Below, one piece after another: positions 25,113 through 34,119 of a DNA stretch of 64,000 nucleotides. Within the stretch, counting starts at the first letter, position 1; each line of letters begins with the position of its first letter. The position numbers and the translations under genes were made by a program. Origin of the DNA: Prado023 sp964418695 (GTDB lineage Bacteria > Actinomycetota > Actinomycetes > S36-B12 > CAIYMF01); the NCBI GenBank assembly GCA_964418695.1, contig CAYQMN010000003.1, positions 124,001 through 188,000 of the forward strand. Reading direction: 5' to 3'. Below the pieces are notes generated by a model that was not told where the DNA came from, did no database searches, and was given only the letters and a program-made list of their open reading frames with translations.

Positions 25113-26411
25113 TCAGCGCCCCGGAGTCGTCAGCGCGGGGAACAGGTGCTCGGCCGACATCCGCATGAGCAGACCCACCAGGGTGCCCAGGATGGCGAGC
25201 ACGGTGACCGCCCCGCCTGCTCCGATCGTGAGCATCACCGCGAGCAGGGTCGCCATGAACGGTGCCTTGGTCGCCGAGGCCGTGCCGGCGGCCAGGCCGG
25301 CGGCGGCGACGCCGGCGATCCCGGCTCCGCCGACCAGCAGGCTGGCCCCCACGGCGACCAGGAAGCCCAGGGCGATCGCCGGGAAGATCGGGCCGCCGCG
25401 GAAGCCGCCGCCCATGCACAGCCCGTATCCGATCAGCTTGCCGATCAGGACCGCGACGACGGTTCCCACGCTGGTCAGCATCAGGTAGCCCGGCATCGCG
25501 GCCTGTCCGGAGAACAGGACCAGGTCGATCCCCGTGCCGGTCATCTCGGAGACGATGACCGCGGTGGCTGCGGTGAGCAGTGCGGCCCCCACGATCGTGG
25601 CCAGCGGCTGCCGCCGGCCCAGCTCGTCGGCCTTGGTCGCCAGCAGGCGCGCGCCCATGGTGGCCATCGCGGTCAGCAGGGCCACGGGGATCGCGACGAC
25701 CAGGTCGAGCAGCCGGACTCCGGGGTAGGCGGGCAGGTCGGGCAGCGCGATGGAGACCTCGCCCAGCCCCGACCAGTCGGCGAACCCGACCTGCAGCACG
25801 TAGCTGGCGGCGGTGCCGACCAGAGCCGGGACCAGGACCAGCGGGGAGCTCATCCGGCCGCCGGCGATCAGGGCGATCTCCAGCAGGAGCACGGAGACGA
25901 CGATCGGGTTGCCGAAGATGGCGGCGACCGCACCCATGGCGCCGGCGATCATCATGACCTGGCGCGCGGGGTTGCCCTCCTTGAACGCCAGCGCGCCCAG
26001 AGCGGTGCCCAGCGCGGTCAGTGGCGCCTCCGGGCCGAGCACCGCGCCGAACGGCAGGGAGGCCAGCGCGGCCAGCATCACCGAGACGATCTCGCGCTGG
26101 GTGATGTCCAGGCCGAAGCCCATCAGGGGGGAGTGCCCGCCACCGCCGGGCAGCTTCTTGGCCGCCCAGGTGAGCACAGCGCCGGTGACCAGGATCGCGG
26201 TGACCAGCCAGGGCGGGGCATGCTCGTGGCCGAGCTGCCCGGGCAGCGTATGGAACAGGTAGTGCTCCACGTTGTGGATCACGGCGATGAACAGCGTCGC
26301 GGCGGCTCCGGTCACCAGGCCGACGACCACCGCCAGCATGCTCAGGACGAGCAGCTGGCGCTCGACGGTCCCAGGCCGGGGCGCGGCGGCCAGCGGTTGA
26401 GCCTGTGTCAT
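25113..26411 (-). CDS. ClC-family chloride channel/transporter
   Basis: 432 aa with about ten hydrophobic segments. ClC signatures in divergent form: GGGGHSPLMGFG for the first Gly-rich loop, GAVLGPEAPLTALG for GxEGP (the gating Glu is present, but PEAP replaces REGP) and GGGFRGGPIFPAIALG for GxFxP. Works in the cytoplasmic membrane as a Cl- channel or H+/anion exchanger; a fluoride-type CLC is less likely. GGAGG precedes the ATG. A TAGGTT box at 26453-26458 and the hairpin CACCC-TCGC-GGGTG just inside the leader suggest regulation. Confidence 0.88.
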   Translation of the reverse strand: MTQAQPLAAAPRPGTVERQLLVLSMLAVVVGLVTGAAATLFIAVIHNVEHYLFHTLPGQLGHEHAPPWLVTAILVTGAVLTWAAKKLPGGGGHSPLMGFGLDITQREIVSVMLAALASLPFGAVLGPEAPLTALGTALGALAFKEGNPARQVMMIAGAMGAVAAIFGNPIVVSVLLLEIALIAGGRMSSPLVLVPALVGTAASYVLQVGFADWSGLGEVSIALPDLPAYPGVRLLDLVVAIPVALLTAMATMGARLLATKADELGRRQPLATIVGAALLTAATAVIVSEMTGTGIDLVLFSGQAAMPGYLMLTSVGTVVAVLIGKLIGYGLCMGGGFRGGPIFPAIALGFLVAVGASLLVGGAGIAGVAAAGLAAGTASATKAPFMATLLAVMLTIGAGGAVTVLAILGTLVGLLMRMSAEHLFPALTTPGR

Positions 26412-26438
26412 GGGGACCGCCTCCTGATCCGGGTGCGT

Positions 26439-26452
26439 CACCCTCGCGGGTG
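26439..26452. promoter_or_regulatory. CACCC-N4-GGGTG inverted repeat, copy 1
   Basis: Lies directly downstream of the ClC gene's TAGGTT box. A second copy is at 26535-26548, in the same divergent region. Confidence 0.45.
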
Positions 26453-26534
26453 AACCTACACAGCGCGGACCCGTGAGCCCCGGCGATGCGGGCGCCCGTG
26501 CGGGGGAGGGTCGCCGTCTGGGGTGGGCGGGGGT

Positions 26535-26548
26535 CACCCGTGCGGGTG
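26535..26548. promoter_or_regulatory. CACCC-N4-GGGTG inverted repeat, copy 2
   Basis: Embedded in a direct repeat (26523-26540 and 26546-26563, 17 of 18 identical), 26 bp upstream of the -35 box of the ABC operon. Confidence 0.4.
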
Positions 26549-26574
26549 GGCGGGGGTCGCCCGCCGGGTCCCGT

Positions 26575-26621
26575 TTGCGTTCTGTTCGGCATTGGCTATA
26601 TTTCCGACCACTCCTGTAGGA
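26575..26621 (+). promoter_or_regulatory. Promoter and operator-like repeat of the ABC operon
   Basis: TTGCGT (26575-26580), 16-nt spacer, TATATT (26597-26602), one of the best sigma-70-type promoters in the window. The imperfect inverted repeat TCCGAC-N7-GTAGGA (26603-26621) covers the likely transcription start, which suggests repression, perhaps by sulfur or nitrogen status. Confidence 0.6.
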
Positions 26622-26642
26622 CAACCAAGGAAAGGCACCGCG

Positions 26643-27743
26643 ATGACCCCTCCCACGACCCGCACCCGAGGCCTGCTCGCCTTGGCGGCTGCCGCCATGC
26701 TCGGCTTGACCGCCTGCGCGAGCAGCGGGGCCGCACAGGGCGACGCGAGCGCCAGCACGGACGCCAAGCCGGCCGCGGTCAAGACGCTGCGTCTGGGCTT
26801 CTTCCCGAACCTCACGCACGCGCCGGCGCTGGTCGGCCTGCAGGACGGGTACTTCAAGGACGCGCTCAAGCCGCTGGGCATCACGGTGACGCCGACCGCG
26901 TTCAACGCCGGGCCGGACGCGGTGGCCGCCCTGTTCGGGGACTCCCTGGACATCTCCTACATCGGCCCGAACCCGACGATCAACGCCTACGCCCAATCCA
27001 AGGGCGAGGCGGTGCGGGTGATCGCCGGGGCTGCCTCCGGCGGGGCCGCGCTCGTGGTCCGGCCGGGCATCGAGACCGCCGCGGACCTCAAGGGCACGAA
27101 GATCGCCACGCCGCAGCTGGGCAACACCCAGGACGTCGCACTGAGGTTCTGGCTGGACCAGCAGGGGCTGAAGTCCGACACCGAGGGGGGCGGGGACGTC
27201 TCCATCGTCCCGCAGGCGAACTCCGAGGGGCTGACCGCCTACTCCAGCGGTGCGATCGACGGGGCGTGGGTGCCCGAGCCGTGGGTCTCGGAGTACCTCA
27301 AGGCCGGCGCGAAGGTGCTGGTGGACGAGACCTCGCTGTGGCCCGACGGCAAGTTCGTCACGACCAATGTGATCGTGCGGACGAAGTTCCTGACCGAGCA
27401 CCCGGATGTCGTCGAGGCGTTCCTCACCGGGCACGTCGCGGCGCTGACCGAGATCGCCGAGCATCCGGCCGAGGCGGCGACGGCGGCCAACGCCAGCCTG
27501 AAGTCGCTGACCGGCTCCGAGCTCAAGGCCGACGTGCTGGACCGGGCGTTCGGCGAAGTCGACTTCACCGCCGACCCGCTGCCGGAGACCCTCAAGGCCT
27601 CCGCCGACCACGCGAGCGAGGTTGGGCTGCTGGATCAGGGCAAGGTCGACGCGGCCGGTGGGCTGCCCGGGTCGCTCTACGACCTGGCACCCCTGAACAA
27701 GGTGCTGGCCGCGCAGGGCCAGCCCGCGGTGGCCACCCCATGA
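26643..27743 (+). CDS. ABC transporter substrate-binding lipoprotein (sulfonate/taurine/nitrate type)
   Basis: 366 aa. Lipoprotein signal peptide with lipobox LTAC (Cys about residue 22), Ala/Ser linker, then an SsuA/TauA/NrtA-like domain: LRLGFFPNLTHAPALVGL, DSLDISYIGPNPTINAYA, ALVVRPGIETAADLKGTKIATP, DGAWVPEPWVSEYL. Sulfonate, taurine, nitrate or thiamine-precursor ligands are all possible; the neighbours do not decide. AAGGAAAGG upstream of ATG 26643. First gene of a three-gene operon joined by ATGA overlaps. Confidence 0.9.
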   Translation: MTPPTTRTRGLLALAAAAMLGLTACASSGAAQGDASASTDAKPAAVKTLRLGFFPNLTHAPALVGLQDGYFKDALKPLGITVTPTAFNAGPDAVAALFGDSLDISYIGPNPTINAYAQSKGEAVRVIAGAASGGAALVVRPGIETAADLKGTKIATPQLGNTQDVALRFWLDQQGLKSDTEGGGDVSIVPQANSEGLTAYSSGAIDGAWVPEPWVSEYLKAGAKVLVDETSLWPDGKFVTTNVIVRTKFLTEHPDVVEAFLTGHVAALTEIAEHPAEAATAANASLKSLTGSELKADVLDRAFGEVDFTADPLPETLKASADHASEVGLLDQGKVDAAGGLPGSLYDLAPLNKVLAAQGQPAVATP

Positions 27744-28711
27744 GCCGGGTCGGCTCCGTGGCTGATGTGTCGTCGTCGGCGGCTTCGCCGGTGGTGGCTT
27801 CGGTGGCGGCCGGGGTCGGGTCGGTGGCAGTCGGGTCGGGCGCGTCGGCCGCGCCTGGGGCCGCGCTGTCCGTGCGGGCCGTCAGCAAGGCGTTCGTCAC
27901 CCCGCAGGGGGTCGTGGGCGCCCTGCGGGGGGTGGACCTCGAGGTCCAGCAGGGCGAGTTCGTCGCCGTCGTCGGCCCCTCGGGCTGCGGCAAGAGCACG
28001 CTGCTGGACGTCGTCGCCGACCTGGCCGAGCCGACCAGCGGCAGCGTGACCCGCCGTGACCGGGTGGCGCTGATGTTCCAGGACGCGACGCTGCTGCCGT
28101 GGCTGACCGCCCGCCAGAACGTCGCGCTGGCGCTGCGGCTGCGCGGCATCGGCCGACGGGCCGCCGGGGCCCAGGCCGACGAGCTGCTCGAGGCGGTGCG
28201 CCTGGTCGACGCCGGCGACCGCCGGCCGCACGAGCTGTCCGGCGGCATGCGTCAGCGGGTCGCCCTGGCCCGTTGCCTGGCGCAGGGCACGTCGATCGTC
28301 GCGATGGACGAGCCGCTGGGCGCCCTGGACGCGATGACCCGCGACCACCTGCACGACGAGATCGAGCGGGTCGTCGCCGAGCAGCGGCTGACCGTGGTGT
28401 TCGTGACCCACAACATGCGCGAGGCCGTCCGGCTGGCCGATCGCGTGGTGTTGATGGCACACGGGCGGATCGTCCACGAGCAGGTCGTCGGGCTCCCCCG
28501 GCCCCGGCACATGGACTCCGCGGACGTCGCCACCCGGGCCGGGGACCTCACCGCGCGGCTGCACGAGGCAGGTCGCCGGTCCGACTCGGACGGGGTGGGG
28601 GACGGTGGCGTCGCGAGCGTCGCGGGTGCTGTGGCTGACGTGCGTGCCGCGAGCGATGGTGGTGCTGCGGGTGGCGCGCTGCCGCAGCCGCGGCGGGAGG
28701 CCGGCGCATGA
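27740..28711 (+). CDS. ABC transporter ATP-binding protein (SsuB/TauB-like)
   Basis: 323 aa. A Ser/Val/Ala-rich N-terminal extension of about 45 residues, then Walker A VGPSGCGKSTLL, Q-loop MFQDATLLPWLTARQN, signature LSGGMRQRVALARCL, Walker B VAMDEPLGALDAMTR and H-loop VFVTHNMREAV. The last 40 residues are again low-complexity (GVASVAGAVADVRAASDGG). PWL after the Q-loop is typical of sulfonate/nitrate importers. Confidence 0.92.
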   Translation: MSRVGSVADVSSSAASPVVASVAAGVGSVAVGSGASAAPGAALSVRAVSKAFVTPQGVVGALRGVDLEVQQGEFVAVVGPSGCGKSTLLDVVADLAEPTSGSVTRRDRVALMFQDATLLPWLTARQNVALALRLRGIGRRAAGAQADELLEAVRLVDAGDRRPHELSGGMRQRVALARCLAQGTSIVAMDEPLGALDAMTRDHLHDEIERVVAEQRLTVVFVTHNMREAVRLADRVVLMAHGRIVHEQVVGLPRPRHMDSADVATRAGDLTARLHEAGRRSDSDGVGDGGVASVAGAVADVRAASDGGAAGGALPQPRREAGA

Positions 28712-29547
28712 CCGCCACGGTGCTCACGCCGGTCGTGGACGTCCCGCCGACCGCCCGGCCGGGCGCGGGGCTGCCCGGCCGGGCGTGGGCCTGGGTGTGG
28801 CCCAAGGCGCTGGCGGTCGGGCTCGTGCTGGGCGTCTGGCAGGTCGCCGTCTGGTTGCAGTGGCGCCCGGAGTACGCCCTGGCCCCGCCATCAGCGGTCG
28901 CGGCCACCCTGGCCGACATGCTGGGCACCCAGCGCTTCTGGGAGTCGGTGGCGACCACCCTCACCCGGGCGCTGGTCGGGTTCAGCGTCGCCCTGGTCGT
29001 CGGGACGCTGATCGGCGTGCTGGTGGCGCGGATCCGGCCGCTGCGGCTGGCGGTCGGGGCGCTCATCACGGGGCTGCAGACGATGCCGAGCATCGCCTGG
29101 TTCCCGCTGGCGATCCTGCTGTTCGGACTCAACGAGCGGGCGATCCTGTTCGTCGTGGTGCTCGGCGCGGCACCCAGCATCGCCAACGGCGTCATCTCCG
29201 GCATCGACCATGTACCCCCCGCCTACACCCGGCTGGGCCGAGTCCTCGGGGCGAACGCGGTCGAGCAGTACCGGTACATCACGCTGCCCGCGGCGCTGCC
29301 CAGCTACGTCTCCGGGCTCACCCAGGGCTGGGCCTTCGCCTGGCGCAGCCTGATGGCCGGCGAGCTGCTGGTCATCATCGCCGGCCGCGCGGCGCTCGGC
29401 TCGGATCTGGAGTACGCGCGCCAGTTCTCGCAGGCCGACAAGCTGCAGGCCACGATGCTGGTCGTCCTGGTCATCGGGATGCTCGCCAACGGCGTGTTCT
29501 CCTCGGCGGCCTCGCGGGTGCGGCGTCGGTGGGGGCTGGCCTCGTAG
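28708..29547 (+). CDS. ABC transporter permease (SsuC/TauC-like)
   Basis: 279 aa, six predicted transmembrane segments; EAA loop region around GRVLGANAVEQYRYITLPAALPS typical of binding-protein-dependent importers. Start overlaps the ATPase stop by 4 nt. A hairpin at 29583-29627 ends the operon. Confidence 0.92.
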   Translation: MTATVLTPVVDVPPTARPGAGLPGRAWAWVWPKALAVGLVLGVWQVAVWLQWRPEYALAPPSAVAATLADMLGTQRFWESVATTLTRALVGFSVALVVGTLIGVLVARIRPLRLAVGALITGLQTMPSIAWFPLAILLFGLNERAILFVVVLGAAPSIANGVISGIDHVPPAYTRLGRVLGANAVEQYRYITLPAALPSYVSGLTQGWAFAWRSLMAGELLVIIAGRAALGSDLEYARQFSQADKLQATMLVVLVIGMLANGVFSSAASRVRRRWGLAS

Positions 29548-29582
29548 GCGCCGGCCTCCGAGAAGCTGGGGCGACCTCGCAT

Positions 29583-29627
29583 CCGACCGGCCCGCGGCCA
29601 CCATCAAGACGGCTGCGGGCCGGTCGG
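29583..29627 (+). terminator. Terminator of the ABC operon
   Basis: 13-bp perfect stem (29583-29595 with 29615-29627), loop of 19 nt that can itself pair GCC with GGC. Confidence 0.75.
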
Positions 29628-29709
29628 TATCGTGCGGGGTCCGCGAAGGCCGGGCAGCTGCGGGCAGGGGTGCCGTCCGGCGGGCGAGTGGCTGAAGGGG
29701 CGGAGCGGC

Positions 29710-30111
29710 GTGGACGTCGGGGATCGGGCGCTCTCGATCGCGCCGGGGCGCGCGATGCGCATCCTCTGGGCGGTCCTGGCCGTCGCGTTGAACCTGGCGG
29801 TCGTCTACGCGCCGCAGGCGCCCAGCGTGCCCACCGGTGGCCTGCCCCTCGACAAGATCGTGCACGCGCTGGTCTTCGCGCTGCCGGTGGTCGCTCTGGT
29901 GGCGGCCGGTCTGCCGCTCACCCCGGTCGTCGTGATTCTGGCTGCGCACGCGCCGCTCAGCGAGCTGGTCCAGCACGTCGTGCTGCCGCACCGCAGCGGC
30001 GACCCGTGGGACACGGTCGCCGACCTCGCGGGGGTGGCCGTCGGGACCGTGATCGCCCACCGGTTCTGGCCCGCACCGCACCAGCCCGCGCCGCGACCGA
30101 CGGTGGGGTAG
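29710..30111 (+). CDS. Small VanZ-like membrane protein
   Basis: 133 aa with four hydrophobic segments; LDKIVHALVFALPVVAL followed by WDTVADLAGVAVGTVIAHR matches the VanZ-like pattern (D-K..H...F and D..AN..G). Start uncertain: GTG 29710 or ATG 29755 (MRILWAVLAV), which gives a cleaner membrane start. Function unknown; VanZ proteins are linked to glycopeptide and detergent tolerance. Convergent with the PLP decarboxylase. Confidence 0.7.
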   Translation: MDVGDRALSIAPGRAMRILWAVLAVALNLAVVYAPQAPSVPTGGLPLDKIVHALVFALPVVALVAAGLPLTPVVVILAAHAPLSELVQHVVLPHRSGDPWDTVADLAGVAVGTVIAHRFWPAPHQPAPRPTVG

Positions 30112-30155
30112 CCGAGGGCGCCGACTGGTGCGAGTCGCGACCGGCGCGGGTTGGG

Positions 30156-31670
30156 TCAGGGCCTTCGTGGGGTGAGGAGCTGGCCGAGGACTTCCATGAG
30201 GAGTCGCTCGACCAGGGGCTGGGGGGCCTCGTCCATGATCGCGTTGATCTCCGCGCGCCGGTCGGGGAGCGCGGCCCCAGCACTGCTCTCCCCGCCTTCA
30301 CCGTCCTGGCCGCCGCCCAACCCGGCTGCGGCCAGGATCAGCGCGATCCCCTCGGGGGGCAGCGTGGCCACGTCCAGGGTCTGGGCGAACGCGAGCAGCT
30401 GGGGATCGACGCCGCTGCGCGGCTGCGCCGCGGCGGCCTCGGTGGATGCCGCGAGGTCAGCCAGGAACGTGGCCACCTGCGGTTCGTGGACCGGCTGGAC
30501 GCTGATGTGGGCGGTTGGCCGCCCACCACGCCCCGGTTGCACGCCGAGCAGCCAGCCCCGGGCGGTCATCTCGTCGGCCACGACCCGGACGTCCGGGCCG
30601 TCCGCGGCGCCGTCGTCGGCGAACGCGAGCAGCGTCGACTCGGGCGCCGCCACGACCTGCAAGCCGGGGATCGCGTCGATCCCCTCGGCCAGGGCCAAGG
30701 TCGCCCGCCAGGTCTGCAGCGCCAGGTCGCGGTAGCCGGCCCGGCCGATGCGCTTGAGATAGGCCCACGCGACGGCGGGCACGCCCCCGCCCTTGGTGCT
30801 CAGCAGGGTCGTGTTGACGACCGGATACCCGGTCCAGTCGGCGGTCGCGAACCAGCTGTGCCGGCGCAGCTCGGCGTCGCGCCAGAGGATCAACGAGGCG
30901 CCCTTCGGGACGTAGGCGTACTTGTGCAGGTCGACCGACACGCTGGTGACGCCCGGGATCATCAGCCCGACCGGGGGCAGGCCCTCGGCCTCGCGGATGA
31001 ACGGCAGCGTCCAGCCGCCGATGCAGGCGTCCAGGTGCAGGCAGGTCCCGTGCTCGGCGGCCAGCGCCGCGAGCTCGGCCACCGGGTCGACCACGCCCTG
31101 CGGGTAGCTCGGCGCGGAGGCGACCACCAGAGCGGTGCGCTCATCGAGCGCCGCGCGGGTCGCGGCCACGTCGGCGCGGAACGTCTGCGGATCGACCGGC
31201 ACCCGGACCACGTCGACGTCGAACAGGTGCGCCGCCTTGAGGAACGCCGGGTGCACCGAGGCCGGCGCCACCATGGCCGCGCGCGCGGTCGGGTCGCCCA
31301 CCTGAGCACGCCAGCGCTGACGGGCCGCGAGCACTGCGAGCATGCAGGACTCGGTGCCGCCGGAGGTCAGCGAGCCGACCTCGGCCGGGCTGCCCGAGCC
31401 GAGCAGGCTCAGCCCGGCGGCGACCAGGTCGTTCTCCACGGCCGCGAAGCTGGGGAACGCGGTCGGGTCCAGGCCGTTGACGTGCTGGGAGAGCGCCCAG
31501 ACCCGCGGGCCGAGCGCCTCCAGGCCGGGCACCCCGCTGTCGTAGACGTAGGACGTCGTGTGACCGCCGGCGACCGGGACGTCCAGCGCGCGCAACGCGG
31601 CCAGCGCGGCGAGGATCTGCTCCTCGTCGATCGGCTCCTCGGGGAACGCCGGGGGCAGGGGGTTGGTCAT
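30156..31670 (-). CDS. PLP-dependent decarboxylase/lyase (group II, sphingosine-phosphate-lyase-like)
   Basis: 504 aa fold-type I PLP enzyme. SLTSGGTESCMLAVL (phosphate cup), HLDACIGGWTLPF (ring-stacking region and PLP-Asp) and SVDLHKYAYVPKGAS with the Schiff-base lysine. This set is shared by sphingosine-1-phosphate lyase and archaeal/bacterial tyrosine/aspartate decarboxylases. A C-terminal extension of about 70 residues (from GVDPQLLAFAQ) is not part of the catalytic fold. Start ATG 31670 overlaps the stop of the GPH transporter, so substrate uptake and decarboxylation are probably coupled. Exact substrate unknown. Confidence 0.85.
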   Translation of the reverse strand: MTNPLPPAFPEEPIDEEQILAALAALRALDVPVAGGHTTSYVYDSGVPGLEALGPRVWALSQHVNGLDPTAFPSFAAVENDLVAAGLSLLGSGSPAEVGSLTSGGTESCMLAVLAARQRWRAQVGDPTARAAMVAPASVHPAFLKAAHLFDVDVVRVPVDPQTFRADVAATRAALDERTALVVASAPSYPQGVVDPVAELAALAAEHGTCLHLDACIGGWTLPFIREAEGLPPVGLMIPGVTSVSVDLHKYAYVPKGASLILWRDAELRRHSWFATADWTGYPVVNTTLLSTKGGGVPAVAWAYLKRIGRAGYRDLALQTWRATLALAEGIDAIPGLQVVAAPESTLLAFADDGAADGPDVRVVADEMTARGWLLGVQPGRGGRPTAHISVQPVHEPQVATFLADLAASTEAAAAQPRSGVDPQLLAFAQTLDVATLPPEGIALILAAAGLGGGQDGEGGESSAGAALPDRRAEINAIMDEAPQPLVERLLMEVLGQLLTPRRP

Positions 31671-33193
31671 CGGGTTCCTTCCGGTGGTGCGGGGCTGGCT
31701 TCCGGTGGTGCGGCGCTCGGTGTTGCGAGGGCGGCGACCAGCGCCGCCTCCTCGCGGCGGGCCAGCCGCCCGTGCGCGTGGATCAGGGGCAGGCTCATCA
31801 CGATCAGCAGCGCGGGCATGAGCGTGAACGCCAGCAGCACTCCGGTGATGGCGGAGTCGGGCTGCGAGACCGCGGCGTCGGCCTTCGAGGAGACGAACCC
31901 GCTGACCGCCAGCACCACCAGGACCAGGCCCGGGCCCAGGGCGAAGCCGAGCGTCTCGCCGGCGGTCCACAGGCCGGTGAAGACGCCGGCGCGGGCCTCG
32001 CCGGTGCGCCGCCGGTCGGCGTCCACCGTGTCGGGCAGCATCGCCAGCGGGAACATCTGCAGGCCGCCGTACGCGATGCCGCACAGCGCGATCGCGCCGA
32101 AGACCAGCGCGCTGCCGAGCTCGCGACCGCCCAGGAGCAGCAGCACCGCGCCGAGCAGGAACAGCGCGCTGGCCAGCAGGAACCCACGAACCTTGCCCAC
32201 GCGATGGGCCAGCCAGTTCCACACGGGCATCACGGCCAGGGCCGGGGCCACCAGGCACACGAAGAGCAAGGTGATGGCGGTCGGCCTGTGCAGGATGTAG
32301 GTCGCGTAGTACTGGGCGCCGCCGAGCATCGACGAGGTGGCCAGCGCCTGCAGGACGAACGCCGCGAGCAGGGAGACGAACGCGCGGTTGCCGCGCACGA
32401 TCCGCAGCTGGCCGGCCAGCGATCCCTCGGCCGCCGGGGTCACCCGCGCGCGGGCCCGGGCCAGACCCATGATGCACGCCCAGATGCCGGCCGCCATCAG
32501 CGCGGCCATCGCCGCGGCCATCACGAAGTGCCCGAGGTGCGCACCGCCCAGGGCGTCGCGGATCACCGGCGCGAGCGCGCCGCCCAGCAGGATCGCGACG
32601 GTCAGGAACGCCACCCGCCAGGCCATCAGGGTCGCCCGCTGCGCCGACGAGTCGGTCAGCTCGGCGGACAGCGCGATGTAGGGCACCTGGAACAGCGCGA
32701 ACGCGGTGGACGCCAGGATGAACCAGACGAACACCCAGGCCGCGGCCAGCAGCGGGCCGAACCCGGGTGGGACCGCGAAGATCACCAGGAACGCCAGCGG
32801 CAGCAGCACGCCGGCGACCCGCAGGAACGGCAGCCGGGTGCCGCGGCGCTCGGCGCCACGGTCCGAGAGCCGGCCCACGACCGGCAGGACGAGCACGTCC
32901 CACGCCTTGGGCACCGCCACGACGAGCGCGGCCAGCCCGGCGGCGACCCCCAGCGTGTTGGTCAGGTAGTAGGCCAGGACCAGGCCGGGCACGGTCGCGA
33001 AGACGCCGGTGCCGACCGACCCGAAGGCGTAGGAGACCGTCGTGCGCCTGGTCAGCGAGAGCGGCCCGGCGTCGGCACCCAGGCTGGCGCCCCTGTCGGC
33101 GCCCGCGCCTGCGCCCGCACCTGTGCGGGTGGTTGGCCCCACAGTCGGTCCCACCGGCTGCCCCTCGTCTTGGCCGGACCCCGTCGTCGTCAT
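31667..33193 (-). CDS. GPH-family (MelB-like) MFS sodium/proton symporter
   Basis: 508 aa, twelve hydrophobic segments after a Gly/Ala/Thr-rich cytoplasmic N-terminus of about 45 residues. VVGRLSDRGAERRGTRLPFL is the GPH-type loop 2-3 signature, and PLAMLPDTVDADRRRTGEARAG marks the central second-half loop. Such carriers take up glycosides, glucuronides or related solutes. It leads an operon with the PLP decarboxylase. ATG 33193 chosen over an earlier in-frame ATG because it avoids a short unconserved extension. Confidence 0.87.
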   Translation of the reverse strand: MTTTGSGQDEGQPVGPTVGPTTRTGAGAGAGADRGASLGADAGPLSLTRRTTVSYAFGSVGTGVFATVPGLVLAYYLTNTLGVAAGLAALVVAVPKAWDVLVLPVVGRLSDRGAERRGTRLPFLRVAGVLLPLAFLVIFAVPPGFGPLLAAAWVFVWFILASTAFALFQVPYIALSAELTDSSAQRATLMAWRVAFLTVAILLGGALAPVIRDALGGAHLGHFVMAAAMAALMAAGIWACIMGLARARARVTPAAEGSLAGQLRIVRGNRAFVSLLAAFVLQALATSSMLGGAQYYATYILHRPTAITLLFVCLVAPALAVMPVWNWLAHRVGKVRGFLLASALFLLGAVLLLLGGRELGSALVFGAIALCGIAYGGLQMFPLAMLPDTVDADRRRTGEARAGVFTGLWTAGETLGFALGPGLVLVVLAVSGFVSSKADAAVSQPDSAITGVLLAFTLMPALLIVMSLPLIHAHGRLARREEAALVAALATPSAAPPEASPAPPEGTR

Positions 33194-33267
33194 GACCGGC
33201 AGGCTAGACCGCCCCACCGACATCGTGCGGCCTCACCCGCGGGTCCAGGCCAAGTCGGCCCCACGCC

Positions 33268-33286
33268 GGTCGAGCGTGTCCGGACC
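33268..33286. repeat. Dispersed 19-bp repeat, copy 4 (degenerate)
   Basis: GGTCGAGCGTGTCCGGACC, two changes in the right half, in the gap between the GPH transporter and the next minus-strand gene. Confidence 0.5.
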
Positions 33287-33348
33287 AATCCCCAGGGCGT
33301 CCAGGTCTACGAGGATGGGCGTTCCGCTCGGGTCGGATCAGGTGCGGG

Positions 33349-33981
33349 TCAGATCAGGCGCGGGAAGGAGATCAGGATCGCCGCGCCGACGACGAAGCCC
33401 ACGAATGCGACGCCCAGCAGCGCCCACTGCCCGCGCTCGCTGCGCATGCGCCCCGACAGCGCGGTGAAGAACAGCACCGTGGCGAACAGGACCGTGAGGA
33501 TCGTGTAGTTGTCGCCGCGCTGGTTGTTGGTCAGGGCGTCCTGGAAGTGTGCGTCGGCCCGGTCGTCGGCCGCCTGCGCCGCTGCCTGCTCGGGCAGCTG
33601 GTACTCCGGCATGTCGAAGGGCGTCTCTGGCGCGCCGGGGTTCGCTTCGGGGTCGGTGGCCTGCCAGGCCGTGAACGCCGAGGCCATCGGCTCGGGGAAC
33701 CGCTCGACCAGGTAGTCGGCGAGCTCGGAGGACTTCTCCGCCCGCGCGTCCAGCCACTGGATGAACAGGCCGACCTGGACCGACATCTTGCGGTTGGCCA
33801 CGCCGTCGAGCCGGGCCGCCTCGATGCGGGCGCTGGACGCCTTCGAGAACGAGATCGACATCGCGCCACCCCACTTGCTGGCCTGGAAGCCCGACCAGGC
33901 GGTGAGGATCGCGGTGATCGAGAGCAGCAGCACGGCGGTCAGCTCGCGCCAGCTGGCGCTGCGGGACGAGTCGTCGGACAT
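33349..33981 (-). CDS. Membrane protein of unknown function (DUF4337-like layout)
   Basis: 210 aa. One transmembrane segment near the N-terminus (AVLLLSITAILTAWSGFQ), a soluble, probably helical middle of about 110 residues rich in Ala/Glu/Asp, then two segments near the C-terminus (ILTVLFATVLFFTAL and WALLGVAFVGFVVGAAILI). WSGFQASKW near the first segment resembles DUF4337 proteins. GGGGGAG precedes the ATG. No operon partner; role unknown. Confidence 0.75.
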   Translation of the reverse strand: MSDDSSRSASWRELTAVLLLSITAILTAWSGFQASKWGGAMSISFSKASSARIEAARLDGVANRKMSVQVGLFIQWLDARAEKSSELADYLVERFPEPMASAFTAWQATDPEANPGAPETPFDMPEYQLPEQAAAQAADDRADAHFQDALTNNQRGDNYTILTVLFATVLFFTALSGRMRSERGQWALLGVAFVGFVVGAAILISFPRLI

Positions 33982-34106
33982 CGGTGGCGCTCCCCCCTCA
34001 CGTTCGCGGCGGCACCGAACCCCGGGCCGTTGCCCGCACAGTAGCCCTCAGTGCTGGGCCGCTCAGTCTGGCAGCGCGAGTCCCGTCATCCGCCGATCAC
34101 GCGGAC

Positions 34107-34112
34107 TACCGT
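34107..34112 (+). promoter_or_regulatory. -10 box (TACCGT), leaderless, for the epoxide hydrolase
   Basis: TACCGT ends 7 nt before GTG 34120 but only 4 nt before the overlapping ATG 34117, favouring the GTG. Confidence 0.6.
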
Positions 34113-34119
34113 GCCGATG

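Noticed and set aside
28605..32300. Very long plus-strand open frame (over 1200 codons) overlapping the ABC permease, VanZ-like and PLP-decarboxylase genes
   Set aside because: Antisense or out-of-frame shadow typical of high-GC DNA: Arg/Gly/Ala-rich composition, no domain, and it crosses several well-supported genes.
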